Shown: positions 1 to 8,276 of the stretch, piece after piece
Numbering within the stretch: the first letter of the stretch is position 1
How the letters are laid out: each line of letters begins with the position of its first letter
NCBI RefSeq assembly: GCF_009905615.1
Contig: NZ_JAAAKW010000005.1
Coordinates: 124,001-188,000, forward strand
Source: Pseudomonas sp. SLFW
Lineage (GTDB): Bacteria > Pseudomonadota > Gammaproteobacteria > Pseudomonadales > Pseudomonadaceae
Length of the DNA: 64,000 nt
Direction of reading: 5' to 3'
The notes under the pieces: model-generated
Seen by the model: only the letters and a program-made list of their open reading frames with translations
Told to the model about the DNA's origin: nothing
Database searches by the model: none
Position numbers and translations under genes: made by a program

Positions 1-1140
1 GAAGCGGTTTTCGCGTTCGTCGCTGGGCACCATGGCGCCGATAAGGTCGGCCTGCCCTTGGGTCAGCCGGTTCATCATGTCGCGCATGCTCGGCGCGTGA
101 CTGACTTCGAAGCGCAGCCCGGTGCGCAGCTTGACAAGGTCCAGCAGGTCCGCCGTCAGGCCGCGAAAGTTACCGTTGACGTCGAAAAAAGTCAGCGGCG
201 CGTAAGCATCGTTGATCACCACCCGAACCGTTGGATGCTGGGCGATCCAGCGTTCCTCGCGTAGGGTCAGTTGCAGTTTCTGGTCAGTGAGCAGCAGGTC
301 GGCGCCTGCACCCCAGCGTTTGGAAATGGCGATGCGCTCCTCGATGGGAATGCCCTTGAGGACCAGGTTGACGATCTCCAGCAGCGCTGTGTTGTCGCCC
401 TTGACGGCAAAGCTGAACCCGTTGGGCTCGTGCTTGCCAAAGTTGGCCATCTGAACGTTGTTGAGGTAACCCTTGTTGATGACGTAGTGGGTTGAAATGG
501 CGTCGCCCAGAAAGACGTCGGCCTGATTGAACGCGACCGCATTGATCGCGCTCTGGAATGAAGGGAAAGTCTGTAAGCTCGCCTTGGGGTAAAGCGCGCT
601 GATTTCGTCCGGGGGCAAGTAGTGATAGACCATGCTCAGGCGCAGGCCATTGAGACCATCGGTCAGACTCCGGTTCTCACCCGTACGCGTCACCAGTACC
701 GGCTGGTCAACGGCGTACGGAGACGAAAGTTTGAGTTCGGACCCTGCGGCCTCGTAACCGTTGGCGCTGCCCAGCAGGTCGATTTCCCCGCTGAGCAGTG
801 CGTCGATGGCCGCGTTCCTTGAGTCATAGCGCAGGACCCTGATGGGCAGGTCCAATGCCCGCCCCAGAATACCCGCGTAGTCGGCGGTGAAACCTTCGTA
901 GTCACGGCCGGTGAGGGTCATGTCGAAAGGGGGGTAGTCCGGAGCGGAAGTGCCCAGGACCAGCTCGCGCTTGTTGCGCACCCACTGCCACTGCGTCCGG
1001 TCCAGCGTCACATCCATGTGCGCCGGGTTGGCACGGCTGAGCAGGGTATAGCGTTCGGCCGCAGCCGATCCGGCATGAATACCCATGCTCAGGCATGCCA
1101 ACACGCATGCTATCCAATAGTCCTTCAACCCCTTAGACAT
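1..1140 (-). CDS. BvgS/EvgS-type sensor histidine kinase, N-terminal part (cut by window edge)
   Basis: This is the N-terminal 380 residues of a sensor kinase that continues past the left edge. The frame is open without a stop from the ATG at 1140. It starts with an export signal (SKGLKDYWIACVLACLSMGI, then AGSAAAE) followed by two tandem periplasmic solute-binding (SBP_bac_3, Venus-flytrap) domains: roughly residues 50-260 (LGTSAPDYPPFDMTLTGRDY) and 270 onward (HPTVRVVINDAYAPLTFFD). Tandem flytraps after a signal sequence are the hallmark of BvgS/EvgS kinases, which relay ligand or redox/pH state to a LuxR-type partner. The kinase, receiver and Hpt parts are not visible here. It lies 8 bp downstream of the response-regulator gene on the same strand, so the two are very likely co-transcribed. 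The ligand is unknown. Confidence 0.88.
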   Translation of the reverse strand, partial: MSKGLKDYWIACVLACLSMGIHAGSAAAERYTLLSRANPAHMDVTLDRTQWQWVRNKRELVLGTSAPDYPPFDMTLTGRDYEGFTADYAGILGRALDLPIRVLRYDSRNAAIDALLSGEIDLLGSANGYEAAGSELKLSSPYAVDQPVLVTRTGENRSLTDGLNGLRLSMVYHYLPPDEISALYPKASLQTFPSFQSAINAVAFNQADVFLGDAISTHYVINKGYLNNVQMANFGKHEPNGFSFAVKGDNTALLEIVNLVLKGIPIEERIAISKRWGAGADLLLTDQKLQLTLREERWIAQHPTVRVVINDAYAPLTFFDVNGNFRGLTADLLDLVKLRTGLRFEVSHAPSMRDMMNRLTQGQADLIGAMVPSDERENRF

Positions 1141-1148
1141 CCTATCTC

Positions 1149-1772
1149 TCACACTAGCGAATTGCGTTTTGCCATCTCGATAAGTTCGACGAGCGTCTTG
1201 ACTTTCAATTTTTGCATCAGACGGGTTTTATAAGTGCTCACCGTCTTGTTGCTGAGAAACATGCCCTTGGCGATTTCCTTGTTTGTCCGCCCTTGGGCAA
1301 ATAGCTGAAGGACCATCAGTTCTCGGTCATTGACTATTTTGAAGCGCTCCAGTTCTTCGGGAACTCCGTCTGTCTGCGACATGCCGAGCGCCTGACTTGG
1401 AAAATAATTGTAGCCAGAGAGTACCGCTTTCACCGAGCTGACAAGTTCGCTGAGGTCTTCTTGCTTGCATACATAGCCCGCGGCGCCGTTTTGCATGCAA
1501 CGGATGGCGAACAAACTGGGTGCTTGTCCGGTCAGTACCAGAATCTTTGCTGGCAGATTCATGGAATTGAAGCGCGTCAGGACCTCAAGGCCGTCGAGTT
1601 TGGGAATGCTGATGTCCAGGATGATCAGGTCCGGCATGCATTCGCGGACCATCTGCATGGCGTCCACCCCGTTGTCGGTCTCGCCCACGATCTCGTAATT
1701 CTCATTCTCAAGCAGCATCCGGATGGCGAGACGAATCACAGGATGATCATCGATGATAAAAACTGTTTTCAT
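1149..1772 (-). CDS. LuxR/NarL-family response regulator (BvgA/EvgA-like)
   Basis: A 207-residue response regulator. The receiver domain (1-120) has the acidic pair D8-D9, phosphoacceptor D53 in LIILDIS, T81 and K103. A LuxR-type helix-turn-helix follows at about 145-200 (NDRELMVLQLFAQGRTNKEIA, then SNKTVSTYKTRL). Length and layout match BvgA/EvgA. It is the first gene of a pair with the BvgS-like kinase 8 bp downstream, so phosphotransfer from that kinase is the expected input. About 90 bp upstream lies an imperfect palindrome (1862-1879) resembling BvgA/EvgA-type sites, which suggests autoregulation. The regulon is unknown; fimbriae, acid resistance and biofilm control are roles of relatives, not shown here. 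Confidence 0.93.
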   Translation of the reverse strand: MKTVFIIDDHPVIRLAIRMLLENENYEIVGETDNGVDAMQMVRECMPDLIILDISIPKLDGLEVLTRFNSMNLPAKILVLTGQAPSLFAIRCMQNGAAGYVCKQEDLSELVSSVKAVLSGYNYFPSQALGMSQTDGVPEELERFKIVNDRELMVLQLFAQGRTNKEIAKGMFLSNKTVSTYKTRLMQKLKVKTLVELIEMAKRNSLV

Positions 1773-2155
1773 AATTCAATCCATAACGAGCAACGAAGAA
1801 AGCGCGCACCTTATCTCAGAAACTAGAGGGCGCGCATGAGCTGAAAGGGCTGATGGCTGTATATAGGAAATGTCCTACAAAAAATGGCGTATTGCCGTAC
1901 GTCATTACTCAAGCGGCTCAAAAAAGTTTAAAAAACGAGCGTTATAGTCGTCGAAAAAAAGTTATCAGTCGCATGACGTTTATTGCGAATCGGAATGATC
2001 CTACATTGAAGTCAGGCGCTGACTACATATCTAAACCACTCAAAAAGGTGATGCAGCAACGCCTACCCTCAAAATGGGGTATTCATTAACGACTGGGCAG
2101 CGTGATGTTATTAACTTGCCAGCGATGCAAGTGCCAATGAGATGCCGCGATAGCG
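1773..2155. other. AT-rich intergenic region with regulator promoter
   Basis: About 380 bp, clearly richer in A and T than its surroundings. It must carry the promoter of the response-regulator gene (leftward) and the 3' end of the receiver-only gene. The palindrome at 1862-1879 is the only distinct element I see. A 78-codon frame at 1853-2089 lacks a ribosome binding site and a recognisable protein pattern, so I do not call it. Confidence 0.5.
1862..1879 (-). promoter_or_regulatory. Candidate response-regulator operator upstream of the BvgA-like gene
   Basis: Read on the minus strand the site is TGTAGGACATTTCCTATA, a near-palindrome (TAGGA/TTCCTA arms) about 90 bp upstream of the response-regulator start. 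BvgA recognises TTTCCTA-like heptads and EvgA recognises related TTCYTACA-type repeats. A second copy, 14 of 18 positions identical, lies at 2733-2750 upstream of the receiver-only gene. Binding is inferred. Confidence 0.5.
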
Positions 2156-2554
2156 TCAGCAGTCACCGGGAATGGAAGAAATAAGTCGGAACAGTTCCAG
2201 CGTGTTCAACGGCTTGATCAGGCAACCGAGTAATGGGATGCCGTTTCTGATGGCCTGAGTTTCGATATCCTGCAACTGTGACGGTTCCAGACCACTCAGC
2301 AAGACGGCCTCTCTTATCAGGCACCGTCGGCTTGCCCGTTCGATCAGTTCGATGCCGCTCATGTCCGGCAGGCGTTGATCGCAGAGCAGGAGGTCGTAAG
2401 GGATGTCGCTGCGCTCCATTGCCGCCAGCGCTTCACTGGCGGTCAGGGCGGGGGTCACGCGGTAGAAGCCGTGGTTGTTGAGCAGGATCTGCAGCGCGAT
2501 GAGCTGAAACGGATGATCCTCTACCAGCAAAATGCGAAGGGTGTGTCTGGACAT
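2156..2554 (-). CDS. Receiver-only response regulator
   Basis: A stand-alone receiver domain of 132 residues: acidic pair E12-D13 (LRILLVEDHP), phosphoacceptor D59 (LLLCDQRLPDMSG) and a conserved lysine in CLIKPLN near the C terminus. No DNA-binding or enzymatic output follows. The frame stays open for 74 codons upstream, but the residues there look like non-coding sequence and cover a putative operator. I therefore start at the ATG at 2554, where the receiver fold begins; the ribosome binding site is weak. It sits between the dgt-like gene and the BvgAS-like pair, same strand as the pair. It probably modulates that phosphorelay, for example as a phosphate sink or adaptor, but this is inference from position. 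Confidence 0.8.
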   Translation of the reverse strand: MSRHTLRILLVEDHPFQLIALQILLNNHGFYRVTPALTASEALAAMERSDIPYDLLLCDQRLPDMSGIELIERASRRCLIREAVLLSGLEPSQLQDIETQAIRNGIPLLGCLIKPLNTLELFRLISSIPGDC

Positions 2555-2732
2555 CGTGGGTACCTGGCAGAGCGAGGGGGTTCGCATCGATGCGCAGCCT
2601 TGGCGCAGTAGATGGGAACACACAGGATTGAGGCGCTTTTGGCGGGCGAATAAGCGGCGCCGCCAGCGTTTGAGGGCTGCCGGATTATTCGGCAGCGGTC
2701 TGAGGGCTGCGATAGGGTATTTCCTGATCGCG

Positions 2733-2750
2733 TGTAGGACGTTTCCGAAG
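2733..2750 (+). promoter_or_regulatory. Second copy of the BvgA-type candidate operator
   Basis: TGTAGGACGTTTCCGAAG, sharing TGTAGGAC-R-TTTCC with the site at 1862-1879 (14 of 18 identical). It lies about 180 bp upstream of the receiver-only gene. Two such matches in front of two linked signalling genes suggest a common regulator. Confidence 0.45.
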
Positions 2751-2779
2751 ATTCTGTTTTCTTTTCTCTTGAGCACGCA

Positions 2780-2813
2780 AAGAAAAGCCCGAACTCCAAT
2801 AGGATTTCGGGCT
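2780..2813 (-). terminator. Rho-independent terminator of the dgt-like gene
   Basis: On the minus strand, 26 bp past the stop of the dGTPase-like gene, AGCCCGAA and TTCGGGCT arms (2806-2813 and 2786-2793) form a stem extended by ATCC/GGA pairing and followed by TTTCTTT. This is a typical intrinsic terminator. Confidence 0.8.
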
Positions 2814-2838
2814 GTGAACGCAGCGTCCGGTCCTGGGA

Positions 2839-4173
2839 TCAGTGGATCGGGTTCGAGCGCCCGGTCATTTCCCTCGCCATCTCGCTGGCGTAGCTGTCAG
2901 TCATGCCGGCGATGAAGTCGATGACCCTTAGGAACGAGGTGTGTAGCGACCAGTCGGGATCAGGCGCGTTGTTGCCCAGCAGGTCGAGGATGCGGCGGCT
3001 CTTGAATGACGGCGTGTGGCCACCGAACTGTTCCAGCGCAGCGCCGCAAAAAGCGTTCAGCAGGATTTCCAGCGTGGTGTAGGCGCCGATTTCGTGGAGG
3101 GTTTTGCGTTTGTCCTGAAAGATCTTCTTGCGGGCCATGTCCTTGGCGCTGAGGACGCAGCGTTTGGCCGGGCCGTGCATGTGCTCGACCAGATCGCCTT
3201 GCAAGGTGCCTGCAAGCAGGGCGTCCTGCTGTTCGACGAAGGCACGGGCTGCGGCGTTGGTCAGGTGCTCGATCGCCTTGCCGCGCAGGATCGCCAGTTT
3301 GCGTCGGCGCGAGTCGTTGGGCCCCAGTTGGCGGTACGTCTCCGGCAGGTCATCACCCACCAGCCCCAGCAGCAGGGACTCGACTTCCGGGTAGCTCAGC
3401 AGCTCCATCTCAAGGCCGTCTTCAAGGTCGATGAGTGCGTAGCAGATGTCGTCGGCCGCCTCCATCAGGTACACCAGCGGGTGCCGCGCCCAGCGTTGTT
3501 CTTCCAGTTGCGGCAGTCCGAGCTTATGGGCGATCTGTTCGAGGATCGGCAGTTCGCTCTGGTAACAACCGAATTTGTGTTTTTTGTAGCCCAGAGAGTC
3601 GGCGTGACGGGCGGTCCACGGGTATTTGAGGTACGTGCCGAGGGTGGCGTACGTCAGCCGGGTGCCGCCTTCAAACTGGTGGTATTCCAGTTGCGTCAAC
3701 ACGCGAAAGCCCTGAGCGTTGCCCTCGAAATTGAGGAAGTCATTGCGCTCGACGTCGGTCATCGCGTCAAGCCAGCCGCGGCCCGCTGCCTGTTTGAACC
3801 AGTTGCGGATGGCGTCTTCACCGGAGTGGCCGAACGGCGGGTTGCCGATGTCGTGGGCCAGACAGGCCGACTGCACGACCATGCCCAGGTCGCTTGGCTC
3901 GCACCAGTCGGGCAGGGCGCCGCGCAGGGTTTCACCGACACGCATGCCCAGTGACCTCCCCACGCAGCTGACTTCCAGCGAATGGGTCAGGCGCGTGTGG
4001 ATATGGTCGTTGCTGGTCACCGGGTGGACTTGGGTCTTGCGTCCCAGCCGCCGGAACGCCCCGGAAAAAATGATGCGGTCATGGTCCTTGTGGAACGGGC
4101 TTCGCCCCAGTTCCTCGGGGCTGTGCAGGGTCTTGCCAAGGCGCTCGCGGGTGAGCAGGGTCTGCCAATCCAA
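2839..4173 (-). CDS. dgt: Deoxyguanosinetriphosphate triphosphohydrolase-like protein
   Basis: A 444-residue HD-domain dNTP triphosphohydrolase that hydrolyses dGTP or other dNTPs to the nucleoside plus triphosphate, influencing dNTP pools. The N terminus has the family signature [20 protein letters not shown], then the metal-binding [10 protein letters not shown] segment (H64) and the HD motif [16 protein letters not shown] (H107-D108). More acidic and histidine residues follow at [18 protein letters not shown]. The length matches the dGTPase-like type 2 family rather than the longer E. coli Dgt (about 505 residues). The gene is monocistronic, with an intrinsic terminator just downstream. 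Substrate preference cannot be read from sequence. Confidence 0.93.
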   Translation of the reverse strand: MDWQTLLTRERLGKTLHSPEELGRSPFHKDHDRIIFSGAFRRLGRKTQVHPVTSNDHIHTRLTHSLEVSCVGRSLGMRVGETLRGALPDWCEPSDLGMVVQSACLAHDIGNPPFGHSGEDAIRNWFKQAAGRGWLDAMTDVERNDFLNFEGNAQGFRVLTQLEYHQFEGGTRLTYATLGTYLKYPWTARHADSLGYKKHKFGCYQSELPILEQIAHKLGLPQLEEQRWARHPLVYLMEAADDICYALIDLEDGLEMELLSYPEVESLLLGLVGDDLPETYRQLGPNDSRRRKLAILRGKAIEHLTNAAARAFVEQQDALLAGTLQGDLVEHMHGPAKRCVLSAKDMARKKIFQDKRKTLHEIGAYTTLEILLNAFCGAALEQFGGHTPSFKSRRILDLLGNNAPDPDWSLHTSFLRVIDFIAGMTDSYASEMAREMTGRSNPIH

Positions 4174-4257
4174 GGCCGGTACTCCATCGAGTGATTACCG
4201 GGCTAGCTTCCCGGTTCGTCTGTCGGGCTGCAAGCAGAACATCAAGCAGCCGATGAA

Positions 4258-5421
4258 TCAAAAGCCGGCGGCGTCGACGTCAATCAGCAGCAAGCGCTGG
4301 CCGTTATTGAAGAACTGCCCGGCGGTCAGGCAATACTGGTTGCTCGTCGCGTCGCGGTAGGTGTTGGAGAGGGTCAGACGACGCTCGTGCCAGCCCTCGG
4401 CGAGCAGGTGATAGAAGTATGGCCGCCACGACCAGTTATGCCCCATGTAGCGGGTGTCGGCGACCCATGCGCCTTGGCGCCATTCGAGGTTGGGGGTGAG
4501 TTGCGTGCCGTGTCGGTCGCATTGATAAAACCGCAGCAGCCAAGGGTATTCCTGCACGTCCGGCAGATGGCCCAGCGGCTCGTCGCCCTCGGCCCAGGCC
4601 TGCAAGCGCTGCATGAGCTGGCTGAGCTGTTTGCGCAGATTCATCCAGCGTTCGCGGTCCACCACCTTTTGCATGACGTAGCGGTCGCGCAATTCGGCGA
4701 AGCGCTCCACAAAGGCGTCGGCGGCGAAGAAGTTTTCTTCGGCCTGTGCGAACAGGAAGCCTTGGACGTAGCGGGAGCCGCATTCCAGCGCGAAATGCAG
4801 TTCGGCTTCGGTTTCCACGCCTTCGGCGATGATCCAGCAACCGGTCTTTTCAGCCATCTGCGCCAGGGCCTTGACCACGTCGCTGCTGGGGCCACCACGG
4901 GCCGCCGCCTGAAACAGACGCATGTCGAGTTTGAGGATGTCAGGTTGCAAGGCCAGCACCCGGTCCAACTGCGAATAGCCCGCGCCAAAGTCATCAATGG
5001 CGATGCGCGCGCCCGCTTCCCGGTAGCGCGCGACCACCTCGCTCAAGCGCTGGCTGTCGCCGCCCAACTCGGTGATCTCGAAGACGATGCGTTGCGCGGG
5101 GATACCGTGTTGCTGCAATTGTTTGAGGCTCGGCAGCGGCTGGCCGGGGCGCAGGCGGCTGATCCAGCGTGGGGAAATGTTGATGCTCAGAAACCAGTCA
5201 TTCGGGACTTCATGCAACCGCCCCAGCGCGTTGTCGCGTATCAATCGGTCCAGTCGGCGGAGCTCGGCCGCAGGCCTTCTCGGGTCGGCGAACAACGGGC
5301 CCACGGACTGCAGGCGCCCGTCAGATTGACGCAGACGTCCCAGTGCTTCGATTCCTGCAATACGGCCGGTGGCGGTATCGATGAACGGCTGAAAACACGC
5401 TAGCGGTTGCCCATCGATCAC
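4258..5421 (-). CDS. EAL-domain cyclic-di-GMP phosphodiesterase with C-terminal sensor-like domain
   Basis: A 387-residue protein predicted to hydrolyse cyclic di-GMP to pGpG. The EAL domain occupies about residues 1-245. The catalytic set is present: E in GIEALGRL, N in SINISP, E in FEITELG, the DDFGAGYS loop, K in LKLD, E in AEGVETEAE and Q in VQGFLF. A linker helix with coiled-coil character and a C-terminal segment rich in aromatics (about 265-387, with YMGHNWSWRPYFYHLL) follow. That layout resembles YkuI-type EAL proteins with a Cache/PAS-like C-terminal domain. There is no signal peptide or membrane segment. Start: GTG at 5421, preceded by GAGGA at good spacing. It stands alone. Confidence 0.88.
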   Translation of the reverse strand: MIDGQPLACFQPFIDTATGRIAGIEALGRLRQSDGRLQSVGPLFADPRRPAAELRRLDRLIRDNALGRLHEVPNDWFLSINISPRWISRLRPGQPLPSLKQLQQHGIPAQRIVFEITELGGDSQRLSEVVARYREAGARIAIDDFGAGYSQLDRVLALQPDILKLDMRLFQAAARGGPSSDVVKALAQMAEKTGCWIIAEGVETEAELHFALECGSRYVQGFLFAQAEENFFAADAFVERFAELRDRYVMQKVVDRERWMNLRKQLSQLMQRLQAWAEGDEPLGHLPDVQEYPWLLRFYQCDRHGTQLTPNLEWRQGAWVADTRYMGHNWSWRPYFYHLLAEGWHERRLTLSNTYRDATSNQYCLTAGQFFNNGQRLLLIDVDAAGF

Positions 5422-5472
5422 AGGGTGTCCTCAATGATTATTGGCTTTATGGTCAGGCGTAGGCGCACCTTC

Positions 5473-5494
5473 GCCCCGTGAAAAAACACGGGGC
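5473..5494. other. Perfect hairpin with A-rich loop
   Basis: GCCCCGTG, six A, CACGGGGC: a perfect 8-bp stem between the envelope operon end (5542) and the EAL gene start (5421), both on the minus strand. There is no T-run after the stem, so an intrinsic terminator is uncertain; it could still separate the two transcripts. Confidence 0.4.
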
Positions 5495-5541
5495 AAAAGC
5501 GCAGACAAGATTTGTTGCAAGAATGCAGCCAAATGGCCAGC

Positions 5542-5883
5542 TCAGGGACGACGCCCCGAGGTTTGAAGGATGAGACGAATGATCGGCATCAGACTGGCGC
5601 TGAGTTTGATCAACCGCGTGACACTGCCAGTGCGTTTGCTGCGCGCGCCTTTGCCGGTCAGGAAGCCCAGCAGCGAAACGATGCCGACGCCCCACAGCGG
5701 CGCGTGTTTGATGCCCAGGGAACCGGGCAAGTCATGGGCCATGCCGCGCATGCGGTGGAGGGGGCGTAGCAACTGCGCGGACTCGTGGCGGATTTCCTGG
5801 CGATGCATTTCCATGCGCAGGCGGATCAGGGCTTTGCGCAGTTCCCGACGGTTATGAGTCTGGGGCGAATCGGGGTGGCTCAT
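5542..5883 (-). CDS. Conserved hypothetical protein of ElaB/YqjE operon (YqjK-like position)
   Basis: A 113-residue basic protein (MSHPDSPQTHNRRELRKALIRLRMEMHRQEIRHES). The N-terminal half is an amphipathic charged helix; one hydrophobic stretch in the middle (PLWGVGIVSLLGFLTG) could be a membrane anchor. A second hydrophobic segment lies near the C terminus (LIKLSASLMPIIRLILQ). Its start overlaps the stop of the YqjE-like gene by 4 bp (ATGA), so it is translationally coupled as third gene of the operon. The position corresponds to yqjK of the E. coli yqjD-yqjE-yqjK operon. Function unknown. Confidence 0.75.
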   Translation of the reverse strand: MSHPDSPQTHNRRELRKALIRLRMEMHRQEIRHESAQLLRPLHRMRGMAHDLPGSLGIKHAPLWGVGIVSLLGFLTGKGARSKRTGSVTRLIKLSASLMPIIRLILQTSGRRP

Positions 5884-6266
5884 GGCATCAGTCGCTCGCG
5901 GTCATTGGCCAGTTCTTCCAGGGTCGAATGGAAGGGCGAGGATTCATCGAAGATTGCGGACCGCAGACGCATCGCGCAGAACAGCGCAGCCAGCGTATAG
6001 AAGACGCACAGTCCGATGATGCCGCTGAGTCGATAGCTGTCCCACACCAGAATCAGCAGCAACGCCGAGAGCCCGATGAGCAACAACAGCGCGAACACCA
6101 GCGCCAGACCCGCGAACAGCAGGAGGCTCACGGTGCGCGCTTTCTGCTCCTGCAATTCAATGCCGAACAGCTCGACGTGGCTGTGCAGCAAGCCAAGAAA
6201 GGCCGCTCCCAGTCGACGAGGCGAAGACGTGTTATCGGTCTCGGATGGACCTGTTCCTAGGGTCAT
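5880..6266 (-). CDS. yqjE: YqjE-type membrane protein (Actinobacterial holin-X-like family)
   Basis: A 128-residue inner-membrane protein with two predicted transmembrane helices (VSLLLFAGLALVFALLLLIG and IIGLCVFYTLAALFCAM). The pattern preceding them, LLHSHVELFGIELQEQKAR, is typical of the YqjE/phage-holin-like family that partners ElaB/YqjD proteins. I start at the ATG at 6266, 5 bp after the upstream stop; an upstream in-frame extension to 6338 would overlap the preceding gene. Second gene of a three-gene operon. Probably an envelope or ribosome-membrane association function, by family context only. Confidence 0.82.
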   Translation of the reverse strand: MTLGTGPSETDNTSSPRRLGAAFLGLLHSHVELFGIELQEQKARTVSLLLFAGLALVFALLLLIGLSALLLILVWDSYRLSGIIGLCVFYTLAALFCAMRLRSAIFDESSPFHSTLEELANDRERLMP

Positions 6267-6271
6267 ATCAG

Positions 6272-6586
6272 TCAGCGCCTTGTAGCCAGCAGACCCAGCA
6301 AGAAGCCGACGCCAGCGGCAATGCCCACGGATTGCCATGGATTGGCTTGCACGTATTCTTCGGTGGCGACTACGGCTTCCTGGCTGCGGTTGCGCAGCGC
6401 TTCTTCCGCCAGCGCCAAGGTTTCGCGGGCACGTACCAGGCTGTCGTTGATCTGATCACGCAAGACGTCAGCCTGCTCACCGGCCAACGACGCGGTATGC
6501 GCCAGCAGCTTTTCGGTGTCGGCCACCAATGTCTGGAAATCTGCCATCAAAATATCCTGGGCTTTCTCTGCGGTCGGGCGAGCCAT
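6272..6586 (-). CDS. ElaB/YqjD/DUF883 family membrane-anchored protein
   Basis: A 104-residue protein with a long N-terminal helix rich in A, E, Q and L (MADFQTLVADTEKLLAHTAS onward) and a C-terminal hydrophobic anchor with the family signature VQANPWQSVGIAAGVGFLLGLLATRR. E. coli YqjD/ElaB are stationary-phase, inner-membrane proteins that bind ribosomes. Start: ATG at 6586 with GGAG ten bases upstream. The frame is open for 48 more codons upstream, but those lack family similarity. First gene of the operon. Confidence 0.9.
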   Translation of the reverse strand: MARPTAEKAQDILMADFQTLVADTEKLLAHTASLAGEQADVLRDQINDSLVRARETLALAEEALRNRSQEAVVATEEYVQANPWQSVGIAAGVGFLLGLLATRR

Positions 6587-6943
6587 GGGTGTTCTCCGTA
6601 GGGGTGGCAATATTGGCTTTCGAGTATGGCCTATTCGCGAAGGTTCATTCCAATTGCCCTGCATTGCGATCTGTTTGGCTGGTACAGGTTTTGCTTTGTG
6701 TTGGTGCGCCAGGGAGGCGGCGCGCTCCATCGCGGAGCGCGGGAGTCGGTGAATGCGCCGACACGTTGATTCAAAACCATAAAACCGAGAAAAACCCTTA
6801 AGCGTTCAATTTTTCTGTCGATAAGCGTGCGCCAAACCGGTTCGCGCAGCGGTGCGCGTGCGCCAGATTGGTGCTGTTTGCCGAGTGCGATAGAAACGTT
6901 GTGCCGCTTTGGTGCTTTTCATCACTTGCAGGCCTGCCTCTCG
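6587..6943. other. Divergent intergenic region between the ElaB operon and amt
   Basis: About 357 bp holding the promoter of the ElaB-like operon (left) and of the ammonium transporter (right). The only recognisable element is the sigma-54-like sequence at 6680-6695. The 117 bases just before the transporter start can be read in frame but look non-coding. Confidence 0.5.
6680..6695 (+). promoter_or_regulatory. Candidate sigma-54 promoter for the ammonium transporter
   Basis: TGGTACAGGTTTTGCT fits the sigma-54 pattern (GG and GC with the usual 10-base spacing; consensus TGGCACG-N4-TTGC) with a weak -24 half. Nitrogen-regulated amt genes commonly use sigma-54. The site is about 250 bp before the start codon, which is long, so confidence is limited. 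Confidence 0.35.
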
Positions 6944-8152
6944 ATGGAAAATGTGCAAAGCGCGGTGGACACCCTGGTCCACAGCTCCAATACCCTGTTC
7001 ATTCTGATCGGCGCGGTCATGGTTCTGGCCATGCATGCCGGTTTTGCCTTTCTGGAAGTCGGGACCGTCCGGCAAAAAAACCAGGTCAACGCGCTGTCCA
7101 AGATTCTCAGCGACTTTGCGGTCTCGACCCTGGCGTATTTCTTCGTGGGGTACTGGATTTCCTACGGCGTCAGCTTCCTGCAACCGGCGAGTGTGCTGGC
7201 GACCGACCATGGCTACGGCCTGGTGAAATTCTTTTTTCTGCTGACTTTCGCGGCGGCCATCCCGGCGATCATTTCCGGCGGCATTGCCGAACGTGCCCGA
7301 TTCGCCCCGCAATTGTGCGCGACAGTGTTGATTGTTGCGTTTGTTTACCCGTTCTTCGAAGGCATGGTGTGGAACGGCAACTTCGGCCTGCAGGCCTGGC
7401 TGTTGAAGTCTTTTGGAGCGAGCTTTCATGATTTCGCCGGCTCAGTGGTGGTGCACGCGATGGGAGGCTGGCTGGCGCTGGCAGCCGTGACCCTGCTCGG
7501 CGCGCGCCACGGCAGGTATCGCGAGGGCAGGCTGGTGGCTTATCCGCCGTCGAGCATCCCGTTCCTTGCGCTGGGCTCGTGGATTCTCATCGTCGGCTGG
7601 TTCGGCTTCAACGTCATGAGCGCCCAGACGCTGGACGGCGTGAGCGGTCTGGTGGCAGTCAATTCGCTGATGGCGATGGTCGGCGGCACCGTTGCCGCGT
7701 TGATCGTCGGCCGCAACGACCCCGGCTTTCTGCACAACGGCCCGCTGGCCGGGTTGGTCGCCGTGTGCGCGGGTTCCGACCTGATGCACCCGGTGGGCGC
7801 GCTGGTCACCGGCATCATCGCTGGCGCCTTGTTCGTCTGGTGTTTCACCGCCGCGCAAGTGAAGTGGAAGATCGACGACGTGCTGGGCGTGTGGCCGTTG
7901 CACGGTCTGTGCGGCGTATGGGGCGGGATTGCCTGTGGCATTTTCGGTCAGACGAGCTGGGGCGGTATCGGTGGCGTCAGCCTGATCAGCCAGTTGATCG
8001 GCAGCGCGCTGGGTGTGGCGATTGCCCTGGTGGGGGGCTTCCTGGTCTATGGCGTGATCAAACTGTGCCTGGGGCTACGGCTCAGTCAGGAACAGGAGTA
8101 CTACGGCGCCGACCTGTCGATTCACAAGATCGGTGCTGTCAGTCACGACTGA
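6944..8152 (+). CDS. amt: Ammonium transporter (Amt family)
   Basis: A 402-residue Amt/MEP/Rh-family channel conducting ammonium/ammonia across the inner membrane, with about 11 hydrophobic helices. The pore twin histidines are visible: HDFAGSVVVHAMGG (first) and VWPLHGLCGVWGG (second). The early family motif MHAGFAFLEVGTVRQKN is also present. I start at the ATG at 6944, whose product begins MENVQSAVDTLVHSSNTLF as in relatives; the preceding in-frame residues lack family character. Unlike the classical glnK-amtB pair, no PII gene is adjacent, so this is probably an accessory copy. Confidence 0.93.
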   Translation: MENVQSAVDTLVHSSNTLFILIGAVMVLAMHAGFAFLEVGTVRQKNQVNALSKILSDFAVSTLAYFFVGYWISYGVSFLQPASVLATDHGYGLVKFFFLLTFAAAIPAIISGGIAERARFAPQLCATVLIVAFVYPFFEGMVWNGNFGLQAWLLKSFGASFHDFAGSVVVHAMGGWLALAAVTLLGARHGRYREGRLVAYPPSSIPFLALGSWILIVGWFGFNVMSAQTLDGVSGLVAVNSLMAMVGGTVAALIVGRNDPGFLHNGPLAGLVAVCAGSDLMHPVGALVTGIIAGALFVWCFTAAQVKWKIDDVLGVWPLHGLCGVWGGIACGIFGQTSWGGIGGVSLISQLIGSALGVAIALVGGFLVYGVIKLCLGLRLSQEQEYYGADLSIHKIGAVSHD

Positions 8153-8276
8153 AGCGTGATACCCACCGTTGGCTATGCTTGTTCCCCAATGGGGCAGGCA
8201 TGGCCAGAAGCGCCTGCCTCCGACATGCCGGATTTGTCGCGATCCTTGAGGACCGCGTCCGCAGTAGGAGCAGTCG

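Noticed and set aside
1853..2089. A 78-codon frame in the AT-rich gap
   Set aside because: No ribosome binding site or known pattern; it overlaps the probable promoter and operator.
2555..2776. A 74-codon upstream extension of the receiver-only gene
   Set aside because: The receiver fold begins at the ATG at 2554, and the extension covers the operator-like site.
3016..3954. A 312-codon frame opposite the dGTPase-like gene
   Set aside because: It is the mirror of a well-supported HD-domain gene and shows no domain.
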